In this document: piece by piece, positions 22,069 through 32,744 of the stretch
Position numbering within the stretch: position 1 is the first letter of the stretch
Layout of the letters: each line of letters opens with the position of its first letter
Assembly: GCA_949358305.1 (NCBI GenBank)
Contig: OX442323.1
Coordinates: 5,024,001-5,084,000, forward strand
Origin: Strigamia acuminata
Taxonomy: Eukaryota; Arthropoda; Chilopoda; Geophilomorpha; Linotaeniidae
DNA: 60,000 bases
Direction: 5' to 3'
Made by a program: the position numbers and the translations under genes
The notes under the pieces: model-generated
What the model was told of the DNA's origin: nothing
Database searches by the model: none
Seen by the model: only the letters and a program-made list of their open reading frames with translations

Positions 22069-25000
22069 TTATCGCTTTACCATTGAAACATATTTGAGAG
22101 ATGAGTTAGCAAACATGGAGGTTTGGCGAATGAATGCCAGTAAGGACAAACCCAAATTTAAGCCCAGAATGTTTCCAAAGTCACACATGAGTGAAATCAA
22201 CCCATAAGAAAATTGCTCTACAATGTTTTCGACTTTGTTGCTGAAAAAGTAATAATTGAGAAATGTTAAAAACTTTATCATGTTTGGAAATGGGTAGACT
22301 AGTGTTTTGTAGAAGTTTTCTTCGCATGGCACGGGACAGGAACACTCTAGTGGAATGTTGGTATCCATCACTATTTTCATGTAAACACTTCTTGCTAGTT
22401 TAGCTTGGGCTGCCGTTTTGCACGGCTTTGCGTCGGTTTCATTCATAAAAGGTAAACTGTAATGGATTAAAACAATGACGCGAATTCAGGTTAATAATTA
22501 CCTGCAGTTGACTTGATCTTGTATTTTTCTTGTAAAACAGGTTTTTTTGCATTGGTAGAATTGTGCTGCTGGTTCAGTGCAGCTCTTCGCTTTTCGAGCA
22601 ATGTGTTTAATCTGTAATACGGAGTTGCAAGAAAGTGTTGAAAAGGACGTAAACAATTTGCGAGATTTTATCAATGGCCTTATTGACCACACATACTTTG
22701 GTCATTTCGAATACCAATGCGTTAAGGTGTTCATTTGGAATTGATCTTTGGGATGAATAATCAATGAAGTGGTCTAACGGTAATTGCAGGTACACCTAAT
22801 ACAGTGCAGCATATGCAATTGTCAAGTTTTACTACACAACTAATAATTAGGCAGAGTACATTCGAACTGTTAGCCGCTTTAGAAAGAGGATAAGCTGTCA
22901 TAAGAGTAGTAAACATTCCAGCGCTTGTTGTTGGATCTAATATGCACACATAAAAAGATAGATTGGATATAAAGTGGATTTTTATTTTGAAACTTTGTAG
23001 TTACGAAATACGAATTTGTGGCATTTTCCCACGGGAGTCATTGTCGTGCTCAAATCGGCGTCGCGGTGAGCAAGAAACGGCATTTGTTTCTAAGTTTACG
23101 AGTAAATTTTAAAGGATTGTGTAGTAGGATTTGTAAATAGCATACTCACCACTGGGTATAAGCTTGCGAAATCAAATTCATCGGTGTACGTTTCATCCCA
23201 GAAGTCCTGCAGCGATTCCGTTTCGTTGTCAATCATGTCTAACATGTCAATCGCTGTACTTCCTGCTGTTATGTTCATGTATTCGAAATACGAGGTCACA
23301 AAGTCCGGATTTAAACCGCAGAATATAGCATTGGGATACGGTATGATTTCAATTTCTTCAACTACCATGACTACACGGATTGGTTCTGCTAAATACAATT
23401 GGATTTTTGTGATCATCATATATATGGACAGACATGTGCACCAGGTCATGATAAACCAGCGCAACCATTTGGCAGATTTGGGCAATTGAGGTTCCGGAGG
23501 ATTTTCGGTGGATCCGACGAGTTTGGCCACTTTTTTCTTCAGGGAATCAAGGCGCGACGGTTTGGGTTTGTTTTTTACTTTATTTTTCAGCGAAATTGCA
23601 AGTATGCTGAAAATGTTGGTTATCGAAAGCAAAGAAAGTCCTAAGAAAAGACCGAGGTTCCCGCCGATGTCGGTGAGAAGATTGATGGCATCGTAAGCCC
23701 AGATCTCTTTCACTGTTCTAATGTTATTAGCGACTACGCCATAGGCTGCTATCGTGGTGTCCACATTGAGGTACGCCACATCCGTGTAGGCGTTCAACAC
23801 GCGGTGAGTGCATGTTCTTGCGCAGTTGCAGTCCTTTCTTTGACTCACGGTCATTACCAATTTCAGAGTGTTGTCAAACATTTCTTGTGTTTTTATTGAG
23901 GCGTTACACACATCCAAAGGAACGTGTTCTTTTGGCAGAAATGGAAACCTAACATATTTGAAAACAGTTTGTTTTTGTGAGTTTCATTTGATATTGGCTA
24001 AATGTTGCAATGTAGAAAGAAAATGTGCTCCAAAGTAAAAGTAAATCAAAGTTAGATTTATTTTAGTTTCAATTTAGGTGGAAGGAATCTCCCAAATTAG
24101 TCAGAAGGAAACATCTTATTCTAAGTAAAAAATAATGGGGAAAATTTACTTTACTTTTTCTTACCTGCAGTCGAATTTCTCCACGAATAATCGGTACAAA
24201 CATTTGTTGACACATTCCAGATATTCATTTTTCGTGATGCATGGCGTTTCTCTTGTTGCAAGAAACTCGTACTGTTTGGGGTCCATTAACGTTGAAACTT
24301 GTGTGCTTGCGTACAGTAATTGGGTGTATTGAAAATCAACTGGTTCTGGAATTGTTACCTACAGTTGCAATGCAAGTTGAATATTCATTCAAGATTAGGA
24401 AGAAAAAGTCATTTACCAATGCTCCTACTCTACGTTCCATTCTTAGTGGGAGGGCATGTACAAGTAATGTCCCAAAAACATATTTGTTTTTCAGCGGCTT
24501 TGCTAGTAATTTTTAAATGATACCGTAATAATGAGAATAATAATAACAAAAATATTAAAAAATCAAGAAAACAATTAATAAAAAATACTGGTATATATAT
24601 TTTCGTTTGGTCAGGAGTGCGAGCACAAATCTTAATAGTCAAGGGGGCTAAGAAGAAGGGTGTGAGACCAAACTTAATTTTAAGTTATTTCAATCACCAA
24701 TTCTTACTGAAATGGACCTGGCAATAAAAGCTATGACTACTTACCAAATTCGATAACGTGACATGTACCCCAAACAGATTGTTCTACTCTTACTAATAAT
24801 TCTGGGAAATTCTTGTCCTCCTGAAAAAAAATGCATTAAAATTTGAAAAGAAATCTTATAGAATTTCTAATGCTACATCAAGCATGACGATTATCGTATT
24901 TTACGGCTCCAATTCGAGCGTGGCTCTTATTGCAATCGTGTACCATGTTCTCCATATTCAGAACGTAACGTGCTCCGTATGCGCTACGTTACGCTCGTTC

Positions 25001-25726
25001 AGCATATATGGCGTTAATCATTCGTTTCTCCGTCATTTCTATGCTCGTTTACCGTAAACCGATAAAGAAATTTGAAAAAATTTGAAAACCTGAACAAAAA
25101 CCTGAATTTGTAGCCGCCCTCGAATAACAGCTGCGGCTACTATTCGAGAGTCACTCTTATTCGGTAAAATACGGTATTTAATAATCAAATTGTTGCCATC
25201 TTAAGATATTTTGGCCACTTACATTGGAGTTTCCAGATGTGTAGATGTTTTTGGGTTTATATTCCACATTTTTAATAATTCTTCGATAATGTTTGGAATC
25301 CCAAATTTTAGACAGATTCACGTCCGTTTGCACTAACATCCTGTAAGCCGGATTCATTATATCCCCGATATGTCCATCGCCTGGATTTTTGGCGAAATGT
25401 TTCCTCCAGAGTTCGATCAAGTAATCGTTTTCTAGGGTACATAATTTGATGGTAGGGAATTCGACGCTGTCGACGTCTTTGTACAGGATGTTGACAGCTG
25501 TTGGCTCGCCAAGAAAATAGAATAATCTTTCCTGCGATTGGTAGCAGCAAATGCAAACGGAGCACAGAATGATGCAAAGCCAAACGATTCGTAAACCGAT
25601 GGCGTGGTTAGCATTAAATAACTCTTGAAACTCATCAACTCCGATGTCGATGTTTTGATTGAGTTCCAGTTGTTCTTTCACGTGGTGTCGAATTCTGAGG
25701 GATTGCAATTTCAGTAATTTAACCAT
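22069..25726 (-). CDS. Two-domain (concatenated) DEG/ENaC channel, copy 4, 805 aa
   Basis: Ten exons: 25223-25726, 24745-24820, 24417-24502, 24165-24358, 23150-23948, 23005-23089, 22860-22936, 22697-22795, 22502-22611, 22069-22456 (2418 nt). All phases close. The N-terminus differs from the other copies. It starts MVKLLKLQSLRIR because a stretch of about 70 bp present upstream in copies 0-3 is missing, which joins the upstream ATG to the conserved frame. Subunit A has NANHAIGLRIVW, TM1 and FPTIKLCTLEN, with TM2 carrying GLFLGLSLLS. In subunit B the His-Gly pair before TM1 is replaced by Pro-Lys (LPKSAKWLRW). In ENaC and related channels that His-Gly pair affects gating, so this copy may behave differently (inference). 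TM2 of B is GLNLGLSLL and the tail ends KYVSMVKR. Donors are GT throughout. Confidence 0.86.
24896..25174. mobile_element. MITE in intron 1 of DEG copy 4
   Basis: The ends cgtattttacggctcc and its complement-like partner (tattcggtaaaatacg) split the gattatttaataatc sequence seen uninterrupted in copies 1 and 2. CG-rich subterminal blocks (tagccgccctcgaata) relate it to the elements at 2212 and 7865. Confidence 0.65.
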
Positions 25727-25939
25727 TTTCCACTTTGACAAACTTCGCACAAATGTGGCACTCGATTAACTGAAAAACACTGCCTTGCAGCTATATTGAT
25801 GTTTTGTGAAAGTTGACAGATAATTACTATTTTAAAAAATTCATGAGATTTCTGAGAATTGTAATGAGTGGTTCGTGACTTGTTATTACAAATGTGAAAT
25901 TTTATTTTGTGAAGTAGCAAAATACTCAATTCCCCATCA

Positions 25940-26355
25940 CATTACACTGGAAAAAAATATGGCTTTACATGTCTTTTAATTGCTGAAAAGTTATTGTAAA
26001 TTTGAACTTTCGGCTTTGTAAAGTCACATTTACAAAGATTGTAAATTTTTGTTTTAAACAATAACTTTACAAAAGTAAAAAGACATTTTACAATAAACAC
26101 GCACAATAACTTTACAGTTTGTAAATTTCAAATTTGTTGAATTTAACAATAAATTTACAGTTTTTAAATTTCAAATTTGTCAGTTTTAACAATAAATTTA
26201 ATTTAATTTTAATTTTTTTTTAATTTTAAAATTTTAAACTTTAAATATGTGAATTCAAATTTCTAAATTTATTACAATTTATTTCAAAATATTTACATGT
26301 AAATATTTTTATTATTTCATGAAAATAAATCTCATGAAAATATATCCCATGAAAA
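25940..26355. repeat. AT-rich low-complexity region with degenerate aaatttacaa repeats
   Basis: Recurring units such as aacaataactttaca, gtaaatttcaaatttg and catgaaaatttat occur. No gene, splice-site pair or terminal repeat stands out. Confidence 0.5.
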
Positions 26356-26361
26356 TTTATT

Positions 26362-27353
26362 TAGATAACCAAACGATATAGAGGACCTTCTCTACAAACC
26401 CTGAAAGGCACAACACTCTACCCCTCTTAGTTTTTGAGCGGCAGACACTTAAACATTGGGGAGCCTGCTGGAAAGCCTGCTGAGGAGCCTGCTGGGGAGC
26501 CTGCTGGGGAGCCTTCGGGGATCCTTCGAGGATCCTTCGTGTAGCAAGCACGGAAATCAAAAACTCTGAAATGCAACAACGTTGAAAACATAAAACGCTG
26601 AATTACAAAAATGCAGAAAACAAAAACCCTGAAATCAAAAACGCTGAAATCAAAAATGCTAAAAACTTGGAATATTTGGGTTTTGTAATTTCAATTCGCC
26701 GTTGGAAACGCAAAACCCTTTCCAATGGCAAATTTCAACCTAAACATATTCGCCATTGGAAACGTTTTTGCGTTTCCAACGGCGAATTTCAACCTACACG
26801 TATTCGCCATTAGAAACGTTTTTGCGTTTCCAACGGCGAATTTCAACCTACACGTATTCGCCATTGGGAACGTTTTTGCGTTTCCAACGGCGAATTTCAA
26901 CCTACACGTATTCGCCATTGGAAACGTTTTTGCGTTTCCAACGGCGAATTTCAACCTACACGTATTCGCCATTGGAAACGTTTTTGCGTTTCCAACGGCG
27001 AATTTCAACCTACACGTATTCGCCATTGGAAACGTTTTTGCGTTTCCAATGGCGAATTTTATATTTCAAACAAATTTTCCACATTCGCCCTTGGAACAGG
27101 AAAATATGTTTCCAATGGCAAATAGCAGAAATGGCACTCAAAAAACGTTTCCAATGGCGAATTTTATTAAATTCGCCATTGGAAACGTCAAAATAGGTTT
27201 CCAACGGCGAATTTTAGAAATTCGCCCTTACGCGATTCGCCGTTGGAACGGGTACCCTTCAAACGGTTGCCGCTCGAAAACCAAGAGGGGTAGAGTGTTC
27301 TGCCTTTTAGAGTTTGTAGAGGAGAAGGTCCTCTATATCGTTTGGTTTTTGAA
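26362..27353. mobile_element. Foldback element of about 1 kb with a 54-bp palindromic satellite core
   Basis: Arms of about 85 bp (26362-26444 and 27267-27353) are inverted copies, including accaaacgatatagaggacc and ctctacccctctt. Inside the left arm lie imperfect copies of a 12-bp unit, gcctgctgggga (26461-26520). The core (about 26745-27060) is six copies of a 54-bp unit that carries its own inverted pair, ttcgccattggaaacg and cgtttccaacggcgaa. The open frames through the core (18-residue periodicity) are side effects of a unit length divisible by three. Confidence 0.7.
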
Positions 27354-27599
27354 ATAAAAAAAATCCGTGGTCAGGTTGTTGAGATATTGGAGTTTGAAGT
27401 TGTGGCACCAGATTTGGAAATTTAGTACAAGTCTTTTTTGTGCCATATTCAAATGCTTGCTGTTCTAGTTCGGCCATTTGCCAGAATTACTATTTCCAAG
27501 TTAATTTAAAAAGAGTAAATAACGACTGAAATAAAATTTGTCACCTCCTACATCATTAGAAATGCTGGTAGTAGGTGGCGTTGTTGTGTTGTTTATGAT

Positions 27600-27785
27600 G
27601 ATGGAAAGTACTGGTTCCGGTTCCGGTGTGAGGGACGGTTCCGGTACCAAGAAAAGCTTATGGTACGCTACTAGTACGGGCCCTCAGTACCGACAGAAAA
27701 AAAACCTCGGTACCAAGACTGGTACTGAATCCCGGTACCAATACCGGTACTGGAACCGATACTGAAACCGGTACTGCAATCCCTA
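27600..27785. mobile_element. Partial hAT-type element related to 198-647
   Basis: The right end ccggtactgcaatcccta is identical to that of the 198-647 element, and both have GGTACC-rich subterminal sequence. The left end is less clear. No coding sequence is present. Confidence 0.55.
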
Positions 27786-28676
27786 ATAACAAACACAATT
27801 TGTTTAAAATTAAAATGGTTATTTTAGCACAAATTGAACTTGTATTCATTATTGTAACTCCAAAGAAAAAGTAATTTTAACCTTAGCCTTGAATTCAATC
27901 TTAAAAACTTTAAATGTATTTCATGGTGTAAGTTTTAAACTAAATTAGAAAATGAACTCTTGTTGTTTCATCTCAAGTATTAGTTGTAAGTTAACTGGTT
28001 GTCCCTACTGCTAAACTGTTTTACTTGTAATATCTACTTTAAATTCACTTTCCTTCTCTCTTTGTTTTTGAAGCGCCTCTGCTGGGAATGGCCTTGGATT
28101 CCAGTAAAGCACATCTCTAGAACTTCAAAACGAGAATATATCTTAGTTGTACACACAAAATTGTAGAAATTATTAAAAAAAACTGGATGATAGAGATTAC
28201 AAAGTATTCAATAATGAGCAGCCACAAACCACACCAGGTGCAGACTGTAGTTCAGGATTCTTGTTGCAATAAGGAATAAAACAAGAGACAACATCTGGCA
28301 CAAACTTTAAATAATAAATATACAGAAGACAGACTTTGAGACAGTTGTGTGTTCACATGTCAAATTATCATTAATTTGGTGACTTCAAAACGAAGAAAAA
28401 ACAGTCCAACAAACTTTCAAACTGTCAGAGTCATGAACGTGCTGTTTACTTTAGACTTGTATGTTTCTGCAAACTTACATGTCACGTTGAAATGTTGACA
28501 GTGACCATGACGTTTGTAATATAAACTGCTCATTCGGCCACTTGGTCCAGCAGTTGTAATATTGGGAAGAACAAAAACAAAAATTTATTCCAAATGCGAA
28601 TTTAGCATCGATATTAGGCTTTGGAGTCGATTCTACAAGTACCCTTTGCACCTGGAAGACTCAGTGGATCCGTAGT
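27786..28676. other. Intergenic, nothing recognised
   Basis: AT-rich sequence without a convincing open frame, splice-site pair or repeat structure on either strand. Confidence 0.4.
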
Positions 28677-28827
28677 TATACTCTTTCCACACTCAAAATG
28701 CACCCTCTGAAGCTTGGCTCCCATTGGCCACCATATCACTGGTGTACTAATCCTCAGAACTGCAGTTGATTGGTGGCCAATGGGAGCCAAGCTTCAGAGG
28801 GTGCATTTTGAGTGTGGAAAGAGTATA
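28677..28827. mobile_element. Short MITE, nearly all inverted repeat (151 bp)
   Basis: TATACTCTTTCCACACTCAA at the left is mirrored at the right. Arms of about 65 bp flank a loop of about 20 bp (tcactggtgtactaatcctc). It would form a long hairpin in RNA. From 28830 to 29610 I see no gene. Confidence 0.75.
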
Positions 28828-29617
28828 GTTTAGCATCGGTTAAGTCAGGTGTAACTTACTTATTTTGTAGGTGAATTACCATAATAATTACTTGTAAAAT
28901 TCTGTATTTTTGTTCTGTAAATTTACTGAATATTTTCTGTTTGTTCTGTTAAAGAAACGGAATTGCTTGTTTCACAAATTACAGAACATCCTTTTATTAA
29001 CACTAAATTCAGTTTTTGAGATGGTAATTGTCAGTTGCTTAAGTCTTTATGGATTATTTCTGTCCGTTTCTGTGTGAGAAAGAAGGAAGATTGGCAGTGG
29101 AAGAGTATACAACTCGCACATAAGTCCTAATGAATGAGTTGACCTTGAATGTCGTTGTTTACATAAAATACATATTAATCATTAGTTGTGGGCAGTGTTG
29201 TTTCATTAACGTTTCTGGTGTAGTTTTGACGTAGACCTACTGTACGTCCTAAGAGGACAGTCCTTTTTGGTGGAAATATAAACCAGCCTCAACCACGGAA
29301 ATAGTGACCGGTACCAACTCCAATTGTTGGCAAACCTTAACCTAATCACAAGCTTACAAGCAAACCTCATAATGCCACGATGGAAACATTTCCCATCAAG
29401 AGATGGCGCTTAAACAACCCTGGGAATCAACAATGTATGAACAACACAATCCAATGTGCACAGATACATTTCTTACTTCTCTCACCACAGACCAGTACTG
29501 ATTGCAATCACACCAACAAACGACAACAACTTCTAGCGCCACTCCTGCCGAGATGTCGTTCTACTTTGTGGCCTAATAACTACTATTCCCCTCTAAAAAA
29601 ATTTTTGCTGAAGTATG

Positions 29618-29706
29618 TACCGTACTGCCTCAAATAAACGCCGGGGTGGCGCGCTATGCAATAAAAACCTAAATGAACCCGGGCGTTTAAATGAGGCAGT
29701 ACGGTA
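29618..29706. mobile_element. Miniature inverted-repeat element, 89 bp
   Basis: TACCGTACTGCCTCAAATAA at the left is matched by the near complement ending gaggcagtacggta at the right. It may be a solo palindromic end of a larger family. Confidence 0.6.
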
Positions 29707-29783
29707 TACATTTTTTTGGCCCACTCTGTATATTGCTTTCGTTTAAACAGATTGAAGCAGTCAATCGCCGCTTGCACATAGTG

Positions 29784-30567
29784 TACAGTCGTGTTCAAAA
29801 AAACTGGACCCTCACTCTGTGCTGGCAATTGAAATTGTGAGTAATTTCATGTTTTGCCACTAGGTGAAACACCAGACATCAACAGGTGATAATATAGCCT
29901 TGTCTACAGTGATCCTTTCATAATTTAGTGGACAGTTTTAAAAAGGAAAATATAAGTTATTTTCATAGAAAAAGTGTACGGATATTTAATATTAAGAAAT
30001 AAAAAAATAATTTGTTTAATATTTTCTAACAATAAAGAATATTTTTTAAACACTGTATAAATTTTGGGACCACTTTAAGTGAAAAACCTCCCTAATGCGA
30101 CCAAAACACGCTCATTTTGGGACCATTTTAAGTAAAAATTGTTAGAAAATATTCTTTATTGTTAGTAAATATTCTTTATTGTTAGTAAATATTCTTTATT
30201 GTTAGTAAATATTCTTTATTGTTAGAAAATATTCTTTATTGTTAGAAAATATTCTTTATTGTTAGTAAATATTCTTTATTGTTAGAAAATATTCTTTATT
30301 GTTAGTAAATATTCTTTATTGTTAGAAAATATTAAACAAATTAATTTTTTATTTCTTAATATTAAATATCCATACACTTTTTCTATGAAAATAACTTATA
30401 TTTTCCTTTTTAAAACTGTCCACTAAATTATGAAAGGATCACTGTAGACAAGGCTATATTATCACCTGTTGATGTCTGGTGTTTCACCTAGTGGCAAAAC
30501 ACGGAATTACTCACAATTTCAATTGCCAGCACAGAGTGAGGGTCCAGTTTTTTTGAACACGACTGTA
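29784..30567. mobile_element. Foldback element of 784 bp with a 20-bp tandem repeat in the loop
   Basis: TACAGTCGTGTTCAAAAAAA at the left end is mirrored at the right end. Arms of about 260 bp are near-identical inverted copies. The loop (about 30138-30330) is about nine copies of a 20-bp unit, gttagaaaatattctttatt. The CAGTCGTGTTCAAAA end suggests a Tc1/mariner relative. It has no coding capacity. Confidence 0.75.
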
Positions 30568-31502
30568 CATTTGCTGATTCAAGCTTCTTTGCAATACGTC
30601 CAGAACCTTGTATGCCTTGGTCAAAAGATGGATTTCGAAGAAAGAAAAATAAAAAAAAATAAGTGACAACAGAGCACAGAATGATTTGCAAGAATTGTTG
30701 TTGTGGTTACAGCAATTTTATTTTGTGTTTTTATTAACTTGACAGATTACAAATGTTTGCACATTCATTGACGTCAATAATGCAAAACGCTTTAAATTTT
30801 GTTGACTACAGTGCATTAAAAATTCAAATTCATTGCATTTAATTTGATTAACTATGTAAACTTTGTAACAGGAATATAATTTAATACTTATTACAATTAT
30901 ACATTGAATGATCAACAGAGACACTACATTTCAGTTGAATGACCGAAATAAGAAAGAAGTAAAATGCTAGTTTGGTTAATTCTTATAAATATAAATTGGA
31001 GGGCCCCAAGTCCCACGATGTGCTCTCCTGATGATAAAAGTGCATTTATTTCTCCAACCCCCGGCCTAGCTCCTTAGCTGGCTCTCTTGTACAGGCTCCT
31101 TAGCCGAATAAACACGTGAAATCGCAAGATTTCACACCTTTTTTGTGTCTTTACACAAATTCGCACGGCAATCCGTTGCCGCCATTTTATCAATCTATTG
31201 CAGAAAATCATGGTTTGGAGTGATTACTTGATTAGTTGCTTATTTGATGAAATGATTATTCTCGGGATTGGTTGAATCCAGTCACATGACACATCAAGTA
31301 ATCGACTAATCAAAGTAATCAAAGTTATCAATTAATCGCTCATTTAATGAAACCCCTTATTGTATTAATTAAATTAGTTTGCTTATCAATTACAATTGGA
31401 AATCCAGGAATGCAGCAAGGCCCCCAAGTGCCATGATGTGCAGTCCTGATGATCAAAGTGCATTTTACGTGAATAATGACAAGAGTTGAAAGTTACACAT
31501 TG

Positions 31503-32270
31503 CTAACGATTATATTTGAAAAACAATTTGAGAAATGAGTGAGTAAGCATTGAGGTTTGGCGAATGAATGCCAGTAAGGACAAACCCAAATTTAAGCCCA
31601 GAATGTTTCCAAAGTCACACATGAGTGAAATCAACCCGTAAGAAAATTGCTCGACAATATTTTCGACTTTTTTGTTGAAAAAGTAATAATTGATAAGTGT
31701 TAAAAGCTTCATCTTGTTTGGAAATGTGTAGACACGCGTTGTGTAGAAGTCTTCTTCACATGGCACGGGACAGGAACACTCTAGTGGAATGTTGGTATCC
31801 ATCACTATTTTCATGTAAACACTTCTTGCTAGTTTGGCATCGACTGTCGATTTGCATGGTTCTGCATCGGTTTCATTCATAAAAGGTAAACTGTAATGGA
31901 TTATAACAATTTGCACGGAAACAGTGATGCGAATTGACGTTGATACTCACCTGCACTTCACTTGATCTTGTATTTTTCTTGTAAAACAGGTTTTTTTGCA
32001 TTGGTAGAATTGTGCTGCTGGTTTAGTGCAGCTCTTCGCTTTTCGAGCAATGTGTTTAATCTGTAATACGGAGTTGCAAGAAATTACGGTATGATTTCAA
32101 TTTCTTCAATGACCATGACTACACGGACTGGTTCTGCCAAATACAATTGGATTTTTGTGATCATCATGTATATGGACAGACATGTGCAGCAGGTCATGAT
32201 AAACCAGCGCAACCATTTGGCAGATCCGTGCACTTGGGGTCCGAGAGGACTTTGGTTGGATCCGACGAGT
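31503..32270 (-). pseudogene. Truncated DEG/ENaC unit (copy 5)
   Basis: Exon 10 (31503-31890, 388 nt) and exon 9 (31951-32060, 110 nt) are full length, open and correctly spliced (donor GTGAGT), encoding the last cysteines and TM2 (GLNLGLSLL) of subunit B. Directly upstream, at about 32081, intron 8 joins a fragment of exon 5 (about 32081-32262: HGSAKWLRW, TM1 of B, then EIEIIP and a stop). That fragment abuts the shared 5' flank. Exons 1-4 and 6-8 are gone, and no reading frame links TM1 to exon 9. The tail (MLTHSFLKLFFKYNR) is diverged from the other copies. Confidence 0.8.
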
Positions 32271-32279
32271 TTGCGTTCG

Positions 32280-32744
32280 ATTACAGTATTTACGGTAATC
32301 TAACTATTTTCAACTTTGACAAACTTCAAATAAACGTTTAGTTTTGGCTCCTACACCGTTCTGACCAACTACGTTACATCAAGTTGTTTAATTTTAATTT
32401 TATTATGAACACTTTATAACTAAAACATTCATTTCAATTTTCAATGCAATGTTTACACAAGAAAGCAAAGAGTTTGCGATATGAAACGATTTCAATGTTG
32501 AAATTCAAAAGAATGTCTGTGTCAACATTAACATTGCAGCTAAAGCAAATAAGTCTTTCAGCGTTTACAAATTCAAATTCGTTTCAATGAATAAATGCGA
32601 ACAGAGTAAACATTATTATGACAGTTTCTATTCATATTATGATTTCCTTTCATGGAACTTGTAAAGCACTAAGCAACGTGCAACTGGTTCTTTTTTAAAT
32701 CGATTGGTTGTAAAAACGTGAAATGTAAATTCAATGCAATATCT
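32280..32744. repeat. Third copy of the DEG 5' flanking module, site of a 7.9-kb insertion
   Basis: It matches 12980-13440 and 20110-20560. At 32745 it is split by the transposon, and the same module resumes at 40674 (gtttgaggagtaaattcg). Copies 2 and 3 read straight through at the equivalent point (taaggagtaaattca, tgaggagtaaatttg). Confidence 0.7.

Noticed and set aside
26691-27357. Repeat proteins of 111 and 210 residues at 26.7-27.4 kb
   Set aside because: A 54-bp repeat inside a foldback element gives periodic open frames in several phases and both strands.
30140-30330. CRISPR-like array of direct repeats
   Set aside because: Repeats are contiguous, without unique spacers, in eukaryotic DNA.
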